Assembly (NCBI GenBank): GCA_900545545.1
Contig: UQZO01000017.1
Coordinates: 1-41,231, forward strand
DNA length: 41,231 nucleotides
Reading direction: 5' to 3'
DNA from: an uncultured Subdoligranulum sp.
GTDB taxonomy: Bacteria; Bacillota; Clostridia; Oscillospirales; Ruminococcaceae
This document shows, in pieces, positions 24,191 through 34,188 of this stretch. The notes under the pieces are model-generated. The model ran no database searches, was not told the DNA's origin, and was given only the letters and a program-made list of their open reading frames with translations. The position numbers and the translations under genes were made by a program. Every line of letters begins with the position of its first letter. The first letter of the stretch is position 1.

Positions 24191-26803
24191 GTGCAAGCAA
24201 CCAATCTTCAAACCAATCATCTGACGGCCCCTCTTGGAATGGATGGCGGCCCATTGTTTTTATCCTGGCAATGCACCGGCGGATTGCGCCAGACCGCTTA
24301 TGAGATCCACCTGACGGCAGACGATGCCCTTGTCTGGGAAAGCGGCAAGGTGGCAACCCAAAGTATGCATGCCGATGCTCCCACCGTAGAAGGGGCCCGG
24401 GTCCGGGGCAGCTGGAAGGTCCGGCTGTGGGACGAAAATAACTGTCCCGGCCCCTGGAGCGAGGCCCGGTTTGAGACTGGCCTTTCCACCGGGGATTGGC
24501 AGGGGCTGTGGGTTGCCCCGGAGACTGCACCGTTGGATATTCCCGGTGACGACGCCATCAACGCCTTTGCCCGCCCCAACTGGGAGCGCAAGCAGGCCGA
24601 GAAAGAGGCCGCCGGCAAGGGTGCGGCGGAGCCCTACCAGCCCCACCGTCCGGCCTCCTATCTGCGAAATACCTTCACCGCTCCGTCCGGTCGCGGACGG
24701 CTGTACATCACCGCCAAAGGGCTGTATGTAGCCTGGCTCAACGGCGTGCGAGTGGGCGATATGGTGCTGGCGCCCGGCAGTTTCACCGCTGACAAACACC
24801 TGGGCGCCCAGACCTACGACGTGACAAATCTTCTGCGGGAGGGGGAAAACGAGCTGCTGATTGCCTTGGGCGACGGCTGGTACCGCAGCACCAGCGGCGT
24901 GGACGGTGACCGTAACCTCTTCGGCGATACGCTGGGCGTTCTCTTCCAGTTGGAGGTTGATGGCAAGGTGGTCTGTGTTTCGGACGATACCATGCAGGCT
25001 ACCCAGCAGGGCCCCATCCGCCAGAATGATTTACAGCAGGGCGAAGTGTATGACGCCCGGCTGGAAGGGCTCCTTTCCGGCTGGCACGAAGTACAAACCT
25101 ACCGCGATGCCCTGCCCGTCACCGGCATGAATACGGTTCCCATCCGGGAGCGGGAGGCGTTTCCCGGGCGGCTGTTCACCGCCCCCAACGGAGAAACCGT
25201 GCTGGATTTCGGCCAGAACATTGCCGGCTATGTGGAGATGACCCTTACCGCTCATGCGGGACAGAAAGTCCTGCTGACCTGTGGTGAAACGCTGGATGAA
25301 AACGGCAACTTCACCCAGGAGAACTTCCAGGACCGTAGCCGCCACAAAGAAGGCGGCACCGCCCAGATGCTGGAGCTGATCTGCAAGGAAGGGGTAAACC
25401 ACTGGAAGCCCAGCTTCACCATCATGGGTTTTCAGTATGCCAAAGTAGAGACGGATGCAGACCTGACCGGGGCGGTGTTCACCGCCCATGCAGTCTACTC
25501 CGATATGGCGGTCACCGGCTCTTTCACCTGCGGGAACAAAGCGGCAAACCGGCTGGTAGCCAACAGCATCTGGAGCCAGAAAGGCAACTTCTGCGACATT
25601 CCTACCGACTGCCCCACCCGGGAACGGGCGGGCTGGACCGGAGACATGGGCGTCTTTATTGAGACCGGCCTGACCCTGATGGACTGCTACCCGGTGGTTG
25701 CCAAGTGGCTGAAGGAATGCCGTCTGAACCAGTACCATGACGGACGGATGGTCAACATTGCCCCGCCCAACAGCCGCCCCGGGTATATGACACCCATGCT
25801 GTGCATGTCCGCCGGCTGGGGGGACGCCGCCATTTTGGTGCCCTACGCTCTCTATAAGCGCACCGGCGACCGCCGCATACTGGCCGATAACTATGAGATG
25901 ATGCAGCGGTGGTATGCCTTTTTGCTGGGCCGGGCCCAGCAGACCACGGAAGAGCAACAGAGCGGCGAGTATGCCAAATACACGGTGCTCAACGGCCTGG
26001 ACTACGGCGAGTGGTGCGAACCCGGGGTGACACCCATGCAGGCCATGGCCAATCCCCGCAAGAGCGTGGGTACAGCGTACCTGGCCTACTCCGGCCGGTT
26101 GCTGGCCGAAATTGCGGCCGTACTGGGGCGGCAGGAAGAAGCCGAAGCTTACCGTGCTACCGCCGATAAGGCCGTAAAGGCCTACCGTGCAGCTTTCACA
26201 GAGAACGGCGTCATTCACTCGGACCGCCAGTGCGAATACGTCCGGGCCATTGCCTTTGCCCTGCTGGGTGAGGAGGAGAGCCGGGCGGCTGCCGCCACTT
26301 TAAACCAGATGGTGGTGGATAACGGCTGCCATCTGAACACCGGATTTCTCTCCACCCCCTTCCTGTGCGGTGTGCTGGCCCAATACGGTTACATTGATAC
26401 CGCTTACCGCCTGCTGCTGCAGCCGGAGGCTCCGGGCTGGCTGTATGAGGTAAACAAAGGAGCCAACACGATGTGGGAAACCTGGACCGGCATTGACGCC
26501 GAGGGCAAACCACACGAATCCCTGAACCACTACTCCTACGGTGCTATCTGCGGCTGGCTGTTCGGGGGCGTCTGCGGCATTCACTTTGCGGACGGTCAAC
26601 TGACCATTGCTCCCACTCCGCACAAAGCGCTGGGGTACGCCAAAGCTGTTTATGATTCGCCTGCAGGCCGAATCGAAAGCGGCTGGCGGTATGAAGGAGA
26701 TACGGTCGCCTACGAATTCACCATTCCCACCAATATCACAGCACACATTCACCTTCCGGACGGAAGAACACGAATGCTATCTGCTGGCACACACAGGCTC
26801 TAA
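24191..26803 (+). CDS. GH78 family alpha-L-rhamnosidase
   Basis: 870 residues from the GTG at 24191 (GGAAAGGA ends 10 nt upstream). It removes terminal alpha-L-rhamnose by inversion. Domain order: fibronectin-III-like N-terminal module (1-100), two beta-sandwiches (about 150-440, with YITAKGLYVAWLNG and LDFGQNIAGYVEM, characteristic of bacterial rhamnosidases), (alpha/alpha)6 barrel from about 445, and a C-terminal beta domain. The catalytic block DCPTRERAGWTGD is at 473-485 with E478 as likely acid; the second Glu is E763 in MWETWTG. No signal peptide is seen, so it is probably cytoplasmic. It is monocistronic, and the rhamnose it frees would feed the rhaB-fucO operon 17 kb away. Confidence 0.93.
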   Translation: MQATNLQTNHLTAPLGMDGGPLFLSWQCTGGLRQTAYEIHLTADDALVWESGKVATQSMHADAPTVEGARVRGSWKVRLWDENNCPGPWSEARFETGLSTGDWQGLWVAPETAPLDIPGDDAINAFARPNWERKQAEKEAAGKGAAEPYQPHRPASYLRNTFTAPSGRGRLYITAKGLYVAWLNGVRVGDMVLAPGSFTADKHLGAQTYDVTNLLREGENELLIALGDGWYRSTSGVDGDRNLFGDTLGVLFQLEVDGKVVCVSDDTMQATQQGPIRQNDLQQGEVYDARLEGLLSGWHEVQTYRDALPVTGMNTVPIREREAFPGRLFTAPNGETVLDFGQNIAGYVEMTLTAHAGQKVLLTCGETLDENGNFTQENFQDRSRHKEGGTAQMLELICKEGVNHWKPSFTIMGFQYAKVETDADLTGAVFTAHAVYSDMAVTGSFTCGNKAANRLVANSIWSQKGNFCDIPTDCPTRERAGWTGDMGVFIETGLTLMDCYPVVAKWLKECRLNQYHDGRMVNIAPPNSRPGYMTPMLCMSAGWGDAAILVPYALYKRTGDRRILADNYEMMQRWYAFLLGRAQQTTEEQQSGEYAKYTVLNGLDYGEWCEPGVTPMQAMANPRKSVGTAYLAYSGRLLAEIAAVLGRQEEAEAYRATADKAVKAYRAAFTENGVIHSDRQCEYVRAIAFALLGEEESRAAAATLNQMVVDNGCHLNTGFLSTPFLCGVLAQYGYIDTAYRLLLQPEAPGWLYEVNKGANTMWETWTGIDAEGKPHESLNHYSYGAICGWLFGGVCGIHFADGQLTIAPTPHKALGYAKAVYDSPAGRIESGWRYEGDTVAYEFTIPTNITAHIHLPDGRTRMLSAGTHRL

Positions 26804-26885
26804 AGGTCGCTTCATAGCGCAGCCGATGTTCCCTCTTCCGGAAAAATGTGAATTTCCCGCAAAATCTATGAAGTAGATCACGTAG

Positions 26886-26917
26886 AAAAAGACTGCAACG
26901 ATTGTTGCAGTCTTTTT
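26886..26917. terminator. Bidirectional terminator between GH78 and GH2
   Basis: AAAAAGACTGCAAC, loop GATT, GTTGCAGTCTTTTT: a 14-bp perfect stem between convergent genes. Confidence 0.9.
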
Positions 26918-26958
26918 GGTGAGACATCGGAATCTGCCGTCTGGCCTATGCCCTTTTC

Positions 26959-29358
26959 TCAGATCACTTCCAATTCAAGCGTTTTGGCCCGCAGGCCTTT
27001 TGCCTTCACCGTAACCGTAACCTTTCCGGGGACATCGCCGCCGCGGACCACGGCCAATGCCTTGCCGTAGTAGGTAGTGTGGGTATCGGAGAAAAAGTTT
27101 TCCCCCATGTTGGGCCGTGCAGAACCAAGGGCCAGCAGCTTCCCGGCACCGTCAACCTCCACCGTGACCGCAGTATCCTCAGAAGATTTTGTGATGCCAT
27201 CCGCCCCCGTCAGGTCAATGCTGATGTAGGCCAAATCCTGCGTTTTTGCCCGCAAGGTGCTCCGGTCGGCCACCACACGCAGTTCGGTAGCCCCTGCAGC
27301 CGTCTTCATGGAAGTCCGGCTCTGTTCTTTTCCCTCGCCATCGTAGCTGATTGCGGTGATGGTACCGGGCTCATAGACAACGCGCTTAAAGACAGCCTTG
27401 TATTCCTTCGTCTTTTTCCGGCCATAGGAATGCCCGTTGACAATGAGTTCCGCCGTTTCGCCGTCAGAGTAGACCGTGACCTTGGTTTTTTTGCCTTCAC
27501 AGCCGGCCCAGGACCAGCTTGCCACTGCGTCTGTGTCACGCCACATGGATACCGAGCCGGTCTCCCCTGCGTGGGTAAACGGTTCTACGCCGATGCCCGG
27601 AGTATGGTCCAGCCCCCAGATCAGCCGGTTCCACTGCACCTCGGGGCGAAGCTTTCCGCAAATGTCGATCACGCCGCAGCCGGCGGAGATGATGGGCGCG
27701 TCCTGACCGGGATTTTTGAAACTTTTGTAACGGACGGTACCGATGCCCGCCTCCCCCAGATAATCCCAGCCCGTCCACATAAAGTCGCCGATGACATAGG
27801 GGAGTTTTTTCACCAGTTGCCAGTTATGATACAGGTTCTTGGGCAGGGTCTCGGACCCGACAATGACGCGGTCGGGATGGAGCGTACCGTCCTTCTCGTA
27901 TCGGGACGCGGCGTAGTTGTAACCGCCAATATCCAGATAAGAGAAACTCACCTTTGTGGCATCGTCCGCGGCAGGTTTGGCGGCCATTTTTTCAATCATA
28001 CCCCCGGCCAGGTTCATCAGCATGTTGAAGAAGGCGCTGGTGGGAACGTTGTCCATCGTCTGACTGCCGTTTTTATTCTCTTTCCCATTCTTTTTGTTGC
28101 CGTATATGCCGCCGCCCTTGGCCGACATACTGCACAGCATCAGGTTGACCCCCATCGTCACTGCTTTGTCCGGGTCCAGCTTTCGTGCCAGGACTGCCAA
28201 TTTTTTACAGTACTCCTGTCCTTCGGGCATAGCCAGTTCGGAGATTTCATTTCCGATAGAGTTCATGACCACACTGGGATGATTGTAGTTTTTGATGACC
28301 ATAGCTGTGAGATCCCGCTGCCACCATGCGCGAAAATCCTGGTCCGCATAGTCGTAGGGGTTTTTATGTACCAGCCAGTTGTCGCAGAATTCATCCATGA
28401 CATACAGACCCAGCCGGTCACAGGCATCCAACAGCGCCTTGGAGGCAGGGTTGTGGGCGGAACGTATCGCGTTGAAACCGGCCTCCTTGAGCAGACGGAC
28501 ACGGCGGAACTCGGCATCCTCAAAAGAGCATGCGCCCAGAATACCATTGTCGTGATGGACGCAGGCGCCACGGAACAGCGTTTTCTTGCCGTTTACAAAA
28601 AATCCTCTGGTGCTCCAGCTGAGGGTACGGAATCCAAACCAGGCCTCCGCCTCATCCACCACCTCACCATGTTTCAACAGTTCCGCTCTGCACCGGTACA
28701 GTTCGGGATGTTCCGCGTCCCAAAGCCGCGGCTGGGAAACGGGAATGTCCGCTGACGCGGTGCCTTCCTTGACCGCAGATTCGGCCTGCGCTACCACCTT
28801 TTCACCATCCAGAATAGAGACTCTGACCGTATCACCACCGGTGACCGAAACTTTCACATGGGCCGCATCGTTTCCGGAAGTGGAGACGAGCAGTCCATCC
28901 GGGCGGATATGGCTTTTATCGCCCAGGAAGAGGTTTACGTTGCGATAAATTCCGCTACCGGAATACCAACGGGAATTGGGTACCGACGAGTTGTCCGCGA
29001 TCACTTTGATCTCATTTTCTTCGCCATACTTCAGTTGTGGGTCCAGCACCACAAAGAAGTTGGTATACCCGTACCGCTGTTCAGCCACAAGCGCATCGTT
29101 CACGAACACCTGCGCGTTTTGATAAACCGCCTCAAATTCCAGTACAGCGGACTGTGTCCGCCACGTTTCAGGCACAAGAATCCGTTTGACGTAGACATAG
29201 ACCCCGCCGGGAAAGTATCCGCACGCTCCCGCTGTTGCCGCATCCTTTGAACGTTTCTCGTACAGCATGGCATCGTGGGGAAGCGTGACCGGTTGCATAG
29301 ACTGTTCCTTTCCCACGGCGCCAAATAGCCAACCTCGGTTAAAATCTTTCTTTTTCAC
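26959..29358 (-). CDS. GH2 family glycosidase (beta-galactosidase-like)
   Basis: 799 residues from the GTG at 29356-29358, with AAGGAG 9 nt upstream overlapping the stop of the deacetylase gene. Upstream in-frame codons lie inside that gene. Domains: jelly roll (1-150, SGSGIYRNVNLF at 133-144), immunoglobulin-like (155-245), TIM barrel with acid/base E371 (NSIGNEIS) and nucleophile E503 (VGSETL), DUF4982-like and invasin-like beta domains at the C-terminus (DLAYISIDLTGADG). Residues about 410-470 form a lysine/asparagine-rich insert in the barrel. No signal peptide is seen. Last gene of the GH43 operon. The exact glycosidic bond is not determined by sequence. Confidence 0.88.
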   Translation of the reverse strand: MKKKDFNRGWLFGAVGKEQSMQPVTLPHDAMLYEKRSKDAATAGACGYFPGGVYVYVKRILVPETWRTQSAVLEFEAVYQNAQVFVNDALVAEQRYGYTNFFVVLDPQLKYGEENEIKVIADNSSVPNSRWYSGSGIYRNVNLFLGDKSHIRPDGLLVSTSGNDAAHVKVSVTGGDTVRVSILDGEKVVAQAESAVKEGTASADIPVSQPRLWDAEHPELYRCRAELLKHGEVVDEAEAWFGFRTLSWSTRGFFVNGKKTLFRGACVHHDNGILGACSFEDAEFRRVRLLKEAGFNAIRSAHNPASKALLDACDRLGLYVMDEFCDNWLVHKNPYDYADQDFRAWWQRDLTAMVIKNYNHPSVVMNSIGNEISELAMPEGQEYCKKLAVLARKLDPDKAVTMGVNLMLCSMSAKGGGIYGNKKNGKENKNGSQTMDNVPTSAFFNMLMNLAGGMIEKMAAKPAADDATKVSFSYLDIGGYNYAASRYEKDGTLHPDRVIVGSETLPKNLYHNWQLVKKLPYVIGDFMWTGWDYLGEAGIGTVRYKSFKNPGQDAPIISAGCGVIDICGKLRPEVQWNRLIWGLDHTPGIGVEPFTHAGETGSVSMWRDTDAVASWSWAGCEGKKTKVTVYSDGETAELIVNGHSYGRKKTKEYKAVFKRVVYEPGTITAISYDGEGKEQSRTSMKTAAGATELRVVADRSTLRAKTQDLAYISIDLTGADGITKSSEDTAVTVEVDGAGKLLALGSARPNMGENFFSDTHTTYYGKALAVVRGGDVPGKVTVTVKAKGLRAKTLELEVI

Positions 29359-29371
29359 TTTCCTGCTCTCC

Positions 29372-30112
29372 TTAAATATGCGCGAACGCTTCGCTGTTTG
29401 TGCAATACACGATATCGCTTCGGCCTGCGATCGATTCAAAAAGCCGCTCCAAAGCATACCAACTGGCGTTCCCCTTTTCGTAGTCCATTTCATAACTGTG
29501 TGCCCACAGGAACAACAGCAGATCCTTTTCTCCGGGTTCCTCACGTTTGAAGCGCTCCACCAGCTTCACGGCATTTTTCAGAATAAGCGAGGAGGAAGGC
29601 CGAAAGTTCAGCGGATCATCGGGGAACCCAAAGCCGCCGGTGGGAAAGACCACTCTGGCATATTGATACCCCTGCGCCTTCAGATACGCCTGGACAGCCG
29701 GCGAGGTTGAACCCTGCGCATAGGCGTGCCCCACGACCGTGGTGCCGAAGATTTTTTCCAGCGCGGCCTTGTCCGCATCCACCGATGCGCGCATTTCATC
29801 CTCGCTGACAGCCCCCAGCGGTTCATGCCGGAAGCCATGGGTGGCAATCTCCATTCCCTCATAGACCTGGCACACCTCGTCCAGTGGAATTCGGTTGTGC
29901 TGCACATAGGAAAATGGCCACTTGTGCTTTACGCCTTCGGGGCAATCCTGAAAAGAGAAGGTTCCAAGTCCCTTCACCTCGCCGCGAGTGCCAAACAGGC
30001 CGGCATTGAGATTGAAGGTTCCTTTGAGCCCGTATTGCCTCATGAGCCGGATCACCCGTTTGTCCTGTTCCAGTCCATCATCAAAGCTGAGCGTGAAATA
30101 CTTTTTCCCCAT
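29372..30112 (-). CDS. Polysaccharide deacetylase (NodB homology domain)
   Basis: 246 residues consisting of one NodB domain (carbohydrate esterase 4-like). Motif 1 is SFDDGLEQD with D11 and D12; motif 2 is THGFRH with metal ligands H92 and H96; a late LLLFLWAHSYEMD matches motif 5. It should remove N- or O-acetyl groups using a divalent metal. No signal peptide is seen, so it acts on imported fragments. GGGGAGG in the SGNH gene end precedes its ATG, and its own stop overlaps the GH2 Shine-Dalgarno, so all three are translationally coupled. Confidence 0.88.
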   Translation of the reverse strand: MGKKYFTLSFDDGLEQDKRVIRLMRQYGLKGTFNLNAGLFGTRGEVKGLGTFSFQDCPEGVKHKWPFSYVQHNRIPLDEVCQVYEGMEIATHGFRHEPLGAVSEDEMRASVDADKAALEKIFGTTVVGHAYAQGSTSPAVQAYLKAQGYQYARVVFPTGGFGFPDDPLNFRPSSSLILKNAVKLVERFKREEPGEKDLLLFLWAHSYEMDYEKGNASWYALERLFESIAGRSDIVYCTNSEAFAHI

Positions 30113-30114
30113 GC

Positions 30115-31239
30115 CTACACCTCCCCTGTCAGCTTTTGCAAATCATACGCCTGCGCCAGCAGCATTCCTCCGACCTGATTCGGGTGCAGGTGGTCCCCCT
30201 GGTGATAACGCTCGTCGGTGAACGAAGGATTTTTCTGATCGCGCAGCAGTGCATCCGCATCAAGCATATAATCGAACAGCGCGCTATCTCTGATCCATCC
30301 ATTGATGCGGACTCTCAGCTCCTCCATCTCCCGGGTATACCCTTTTTTCACAAAACCGGTGCGGGGCGGAAGAGTCTGGGCAATCACCCGGATACCTGCC
30401 TTATGAAGCCGATCCACAATATCGGTTACGGCCGAACAATATTGTTCCAGCGAAATGACCGCCCCTGTCTTTTGGGAATAGTAGGCCACATCATTGACCC
30501 CCAACGCAAAAATCACTCCGCAGAGTTCTGAAAAACGGAGTACATCACGCTCAAAGCGAGAGACCCCTTTTTCCCCGTAGGAAGCCCCCATCAGGCCCGG
30601 AACATCATAAAGCAGGCAATTCCCGCCGATTCCGGCGTTCATCAGTGCGTAGTCACCGCCATACGCATCGAACAGACGCCTTTGCAACGGCTTTACCCAG
30701 CGGTTCATAGCCGTTATACTGTCCCCGAACGCCACGATGATTTTGGAAGGCTGACCGGTAAACACCTCGATCTGATCCATCCCGGGAATCGCTTCATAAA
30801 GGTTGTACTGTTCCATATATCTTTCCCGCCGGGGCGGGGGCAGCTCTCTGTCCGCCGTATGATTTCCCGGGTAGCTTACCGCATTTTCCTCGATCATATT
30901 GCTGTCCATGACCTTGGATGCATAGTAGAGTCTGATTTCCAGCTCTTCCCCCATCGTCACCGGGAGCGTCAACTCATCCGAATAGCAGCTTTCCCCCGCG
31001 GGGACCGTGAAAACACGGCTACCGTCCCGTGTGACGGTATGCATCTCTCCATGTGCCCACACGGTCAGTCCCCCAATGGTGTAGGGTTTCTTTCCATAGT
31101 GGTTGGAGAAGCGGACCCGAAGTTTCTCGCCCGAAACCTGGGATATCACAGAATACACCACTGTTTTTTTCTTGCCCGCCAAAAAGCCCATCGCAAAGGC
31201 AGGGGCCGCGGCTTGATGCCAAATTGGTGTCCAGTCCAT
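30115..31239 (-). CDS. SGNH/GDSL-family carbohydrate esterase
   Basis: 374 residues. The N-terminal about 150 residues form a beta-sandwich (RVRFSNHYGKKP) found in front of some bacterial SGNH esterases. The hydrolase domain has block I GDSI with S174, block II NAGIGGN, block III GVND (247-250) and block V DHLH with D349 and H352. It should cleave acetyl esters from sugars. No signal peptide is seen. AAAGGGGG precedes the ATG, 12 nt after the GH43 stop. Together with the NodB gene it points to an acetylated substrate for this locus. Confidence 0.88.
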   Translation of the reverse strand: MDWTPIWHQAAAPAFAMGFLAGKKKTVVYSVISQVSGEKLRVRFSNHYGKKPYTIGGLTVWAHGEMHTVTRDGSRVFTVPAGESCYSDELTLPVTMGEELEIRLYYASKVMDSNMIEENAVSYPGNHTADRELPPPRRERYMEQYNLYEAIPGMDQIEVFTGQPSKIIVAFGDSITAMNRWVKPLQRRLFDAYGGDYALMNAGIGGNCLLYDVPGLMGASYGEKGVSRFERDVLRFSELCGVIFALGVNDVAYYSQKTGAVISLEQYCSAVTDIVDRLHKAGIRVIAQTLPPRTGFVKKGYTREMEELRVRINGWIRDSALFDYMLDADALLRDQKNPSFTDERYHQGDHLHPNQVGGMLLAQAYDLQKLTGEV

Positions 31240-31251
31240 CGTTATCCCCCT

Positions 31252-32715
31252 TTATGCCAACGTAATACTCAAGATGTCAAGCGTTCCCTTTCCCTTATAC
31301 CGGAAATACAGCGGGCAGGAATCAATGGGGCGCCGGCTCTCCAACGCCAAACGTCTGGCGTTGAATTTTACTCCGGCGGTTGTCCAGTCGGCTGTCCCGG
31401 CAATAGGAATGGATGCTATGACAGGGCCTTTTTCCCCAGGTAAGAGTTCCAGCACGCCGCCTGCGCCGCGAACCGTTACAGCAATGTGGGTGCTTTCATT
31501 CAGATCAAAATATCGGAAGCCGGCAATACTGCCATTCTTCATTTTGGAAATATACGCCTTTGGTGCCGTCCTCTCGGTCTCTATGGTCACTTCCCGTTCC
31601 CCGGGCTCCGGTGGCTCGTAGTCCGGACCATCCTGGGTGATCTCGGGTCCGCCCATCGGGTTGCGCAGACCAAACGTTCCGGCATGGTGCAGGACGCAGG
31701 CAATGTAGGCCGGATAGGTCCCGGTTCCCTTCAAAGGGCCGCCATTCAATCCGCAGCTCGTGGACTCCACCATGCGGATGGTCCCGTCCGCACGGATCTC
31801 AATGGGCTCGGCTACCGCCTGCCGGTTTCGTTTGGCGCCATTGGTCGTTCGGTGGTCAAATATATACCATTGCCCGTGGACACATACCATACCGCCGTGG
31901 CTGTTCCCCATCGGATATGCCGCATTCATGAGCTTTCTTCCCTCCAGACCGATATCGCTTGAGGAGTGGATCGGTCCCTTGTGGATAAATCCCTTGTCGG
32001 GGAACAGGCTCATCGCGTAATTGAGACCGGTGATGTCCGTGGCCGGATAGACCAGATAATACCACTCACCGATGTGACGGATAGAGGGTCCTTCCCAATA
32101 ATTCGGCTTCTTGGGATCAAAATCCGCCGGCATGATGATGGTTGGCTCGCTGATGATGGTCAGCATATCAGAGCTGAGTTCCATCACAAACAGCCCCTTG
32201 ATCTCGTGGCCGAATTGTCCATTGGATTTCTGCCCGCTGCCTACGTAGAGAAAAACCCGCCCGTCATCATCCACCAGAACGGCCGGGTCAAACATAAACC
32301 AGTCCTCCGGCTTTGAGCCGTAGACTCGCCCGTCCGGGAAGTGAACATCGCCCAAGTATTGGTATTTTCCCGCAGGTTTGTCGCACACAGCGACCGATGT
32401 GATCGACGTATTGGCAACCGAATAGTAAAGGTAGTACCGTCCGTCTGTGCCGCGCACCACGTCCGGTGCATAGTAGGACAGGTTCTTTTTATTCCACGGC
32501 GTATCTTGCTTTTTGAAGATTACGCCTTCATACCGCCAGTCGGAAAGGTCATCTACCGGGGTTGACCAGCATACGTAATCGCCCTCACAGTATTCCTTGG
32601 CACCAAAGAGATCATGACTCCCGTAAATGTACAGCCGCTGACCAAATACTTTCGGTTCAGCATCCGGGATGTATTCCCAACTGGGGAGATAGGGGTTATA
32701 GCATTGCCGCTTCAC
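31252..32715 (-). CDS. GH43 glycosidase with C-terminal CBM6-like domain
   Basis: 487 residues from the GTG at 32713-32715 (AAGGAGG 8 nt upstream; a TTG at 32733 lies before the Shine-Dalgarno and is rejected). The propeller triad is D18 (YIPDAEP), D143 (MFDPAV) and E208 (YWEGPS). The C-terminal about 125 residues (IAGFRYFDLNESTHIAVTVRG onward) look like a CBM6-type beta-sandwich, as in many arabinofuranosidases and xylosidases. No signal peptide is visible. First gene of the leftward operon and divergent from an AraC regulator. Expected substrates are arabinosyl or xylosyl side chains. Confidence 0.9.
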   Translation of the reverse strand: MKRQCYNPYLPSWEYIPDAEPKVFGQRLYIYGSHDLFGAKEYCEGDYVCWSTPVDDLSDWRYEGVIFKKQDTPWNKKNLSYYAPDVVRGTDGRYYLYYSVANTSITSVAVCDKPAGKYQYLGDVHFPDGRVYGSKPEDWFMFDPAVLVDDDGRVFLYVGSGQKSNGQFGHEIKGLFVMELSSDMLTIISEPTIIMPADFDPKKPNYWEGPSIRHIGEWYYLVYPATDITGLNYAMSLFPDKGFIHKGPIHSSSDIGLEGRKLMNAAYPMGNSHGGMVCVHGQWYIFDHRTTNGAKRNRQAVAEPIEIRADGTIRMVESTSCGLNGGPLKGTGTYPAYIACVLHHAGTFGLRNPMGGPEITQDGPDYEPPEPGEREVTIETERTAPKAYISKMKNGSIAGFRYFDLNESTHIAVTVRGAGGVLELLPGEKGPVIASIPIAGTADWTTAGVKFNARRLALESRRPIDSCPLYFRYKGKGTLDILSITLA

Positions 32716-32728
32716 AGATACTTCCTCC

Positions 32729-32757
32729 TTCAAAAATACTCAATTCCATGCTATACT
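32729..32757 (+). promoter_or_regulatory. Promoter of the divergent araC gene
   Basis: TTCAAA (32729-32734), a 17-nt spacer and TATACT (32752-32757) with an extended TGC before it, 23 nt before the ATG. The GH43 gene starts only 65 nt away, so both promoters share this short spacer; no clean minus-strand promoter could be picked. Confidence 0.6.
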
Positions 32758-32780
32758 GCCATAAAAGGGGGGATGCTCGC

Positions 32781-33803
32781 ATGGAACACCTGTTTTTTGA
32801 CAGCATTGATGAAATGCGGAACCAGACCGGCATCCATGGTCCGAACTATCTTCGCAACCATACGGCCGAACGGGACTATTTTTCTCCGTTGTCGATCGTA
32901 ACCAGCATCCAGAAACCTCAGGAATACTTGTTTTCCAACTATATGGATGCATGGTCCTTTTGCGTTCACACCCCAAACAAACACGAATTCTTTCATGAGA
33001 CCTACATGCACAAACATAATTTTTTTGAACTGATGTATGTGCAGCGGGGCCACGTCCGGGTGATGATCGAGGGGGCAGAGACCACCTATACGCAGGGGAA
33101 CCTTTGTCTCCTCAATCGAAACACCATGCATCGTGAAACAGATATGTCGAACGCGGATATCGTTTACATCGGCATCAATGCCTCTCTGCTGACACAGTGG
33201 CCCAAATCATTTCCGCCACCCTTTCAGTACAAAAGCATTCTCAATCAGTTTTTCAGCGACAATTTGTCGGAACGTGCCGCCTATAAAAAGGACTACCTGG
33301 ACTTTACCCTTTTAGGAACAGATACGATCCCGCAACTCACCCAGGAACTGATTCGTGCTTTCTCGGTCAAGCGGATCGGATATCAGTTTGACGTTTATTC
33401 CTCTCTGCTCCGGCTGTTTGGCGCCCTAGAGAATCCTGACATATACAAGGCAACACACATTTCGCTGGGGCACAGCCAAGAACTGATGGCGGTGGAACAA
33501 ATCAAGAAGCTGATTGAAGCCCACCACGGGGCTATCCACCGGACCAATCTGGCGGAGGCACTCAACTACTCCTGCGAGCATATATCCCGCATCATCAAAA
33601 CAAACACCGGATACACACTTAAAGCGTACTGTCAAAAGGTACAGATGGCCGAGGCGGCGCGGCTTCTGAGAACCACAGAGCTGCCGGTCTGCCAGATCGC
33701 GGCATCACTGGGCTATGAGAACAGAACGCAATTCTACAAAGTGTTTCAGCGTGAGTATGGTCTCACCCCATTGGAATACCGCCGACATATTGCGGAGGAA
33801 TGA
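32781..33803 (+). CDS. AraC-family transcriptional regulator (cupin sensor)
   Basis: 340 residues from the ATG at 32781 (AAGGGGGG 8 nt upstream). The N-terminal cupin has HKHNFFELMYVQRGHVRVMI (about 80-100) and TQGNLCLLNRNTMH. The C-terminal double HTH has LAEALNYSCEHISRIIKT and VCQIAASLGYENRTQFYKVF, followed by GLTPLEYRRH. It is divergent from the GH43-esterase-deacetylase-GH2 operon and most likely activates it on binding a mono- or oligosaccharide. Confidence 0.88.
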   Translation: MEHLFFDSIDEMRNQTGIHGPNYLRNHTAERDYFSPLSIVTSIQKPQEYLFSNYMDAWSFCVHTPNKHEFFHETYMHKHNFFELMYVQRGHVRVMIEGAETTYTQGNLCLLNRNTMHRETDMSNADIVYIGINASLLTQWPKSFPPPFQYKSILNQFFSDNLSERAAYKKDYLDFTLLGTDTIPQLTQELIRAFSVKRIGYQFDVYSSLLRLFGALENPDIYKATHISLGHSQELMAVEQIKKLIEAHHGAIHRTNLAEALNYSCEHISRIIKTNTGYTLKAYCQKVQMAEAARLLRTTELPVCQIAASLGYENRTQFYKVFQREYGLTPLEYRRHIAEE

Positions 33804-33824
33804 GCCTTACCCAGCACTGCAGCG

Positions 33825-33847
33825 ATCCAGGCATTCCCGGATTTTTC
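33825..33847 (+). terminator. Terminator of araC
   Basis: ATCCAGG (33825-33831), loop CATT, CCCGGAT (33836-33842) with one mismatch, then TTTTC; 22 nt after the stop codon. From 33850 to 34188 the DNA is AT-rich with no gene; a weak AAAAGG/CCTTTT hairpin lies near 33975. Confidence 0.65.
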
Positions 33848-34188
33848 ATATGGATAGACTTGAGCATTGCTGTCCTCCTTGTCATTTCATCAGTTATTCT
33901 CCACCAGCAAAGCCCGAATTCGTGCAATTCCAACAATTCAATGATAGATTATTCCTTTGTATTCCACAATGACAAAAGGTCACCCTTTTTCAATTTATTG
34001 TATCATTTTGTTTCTTGACGACGAAACAAGAAAGAAAAAACACATTTTGTTACAGTGCGGTATGTGCCTTTTACAAAAATGGCGACAGAGATCCTCCTTG
34101 GCCTTTTAAAAGCCTTCTGGTGAGTACCCATAAGTTCTGTGACATTATCGAGTGTAACCGCAATTTCCTCAATACATCCACAAAAAAC

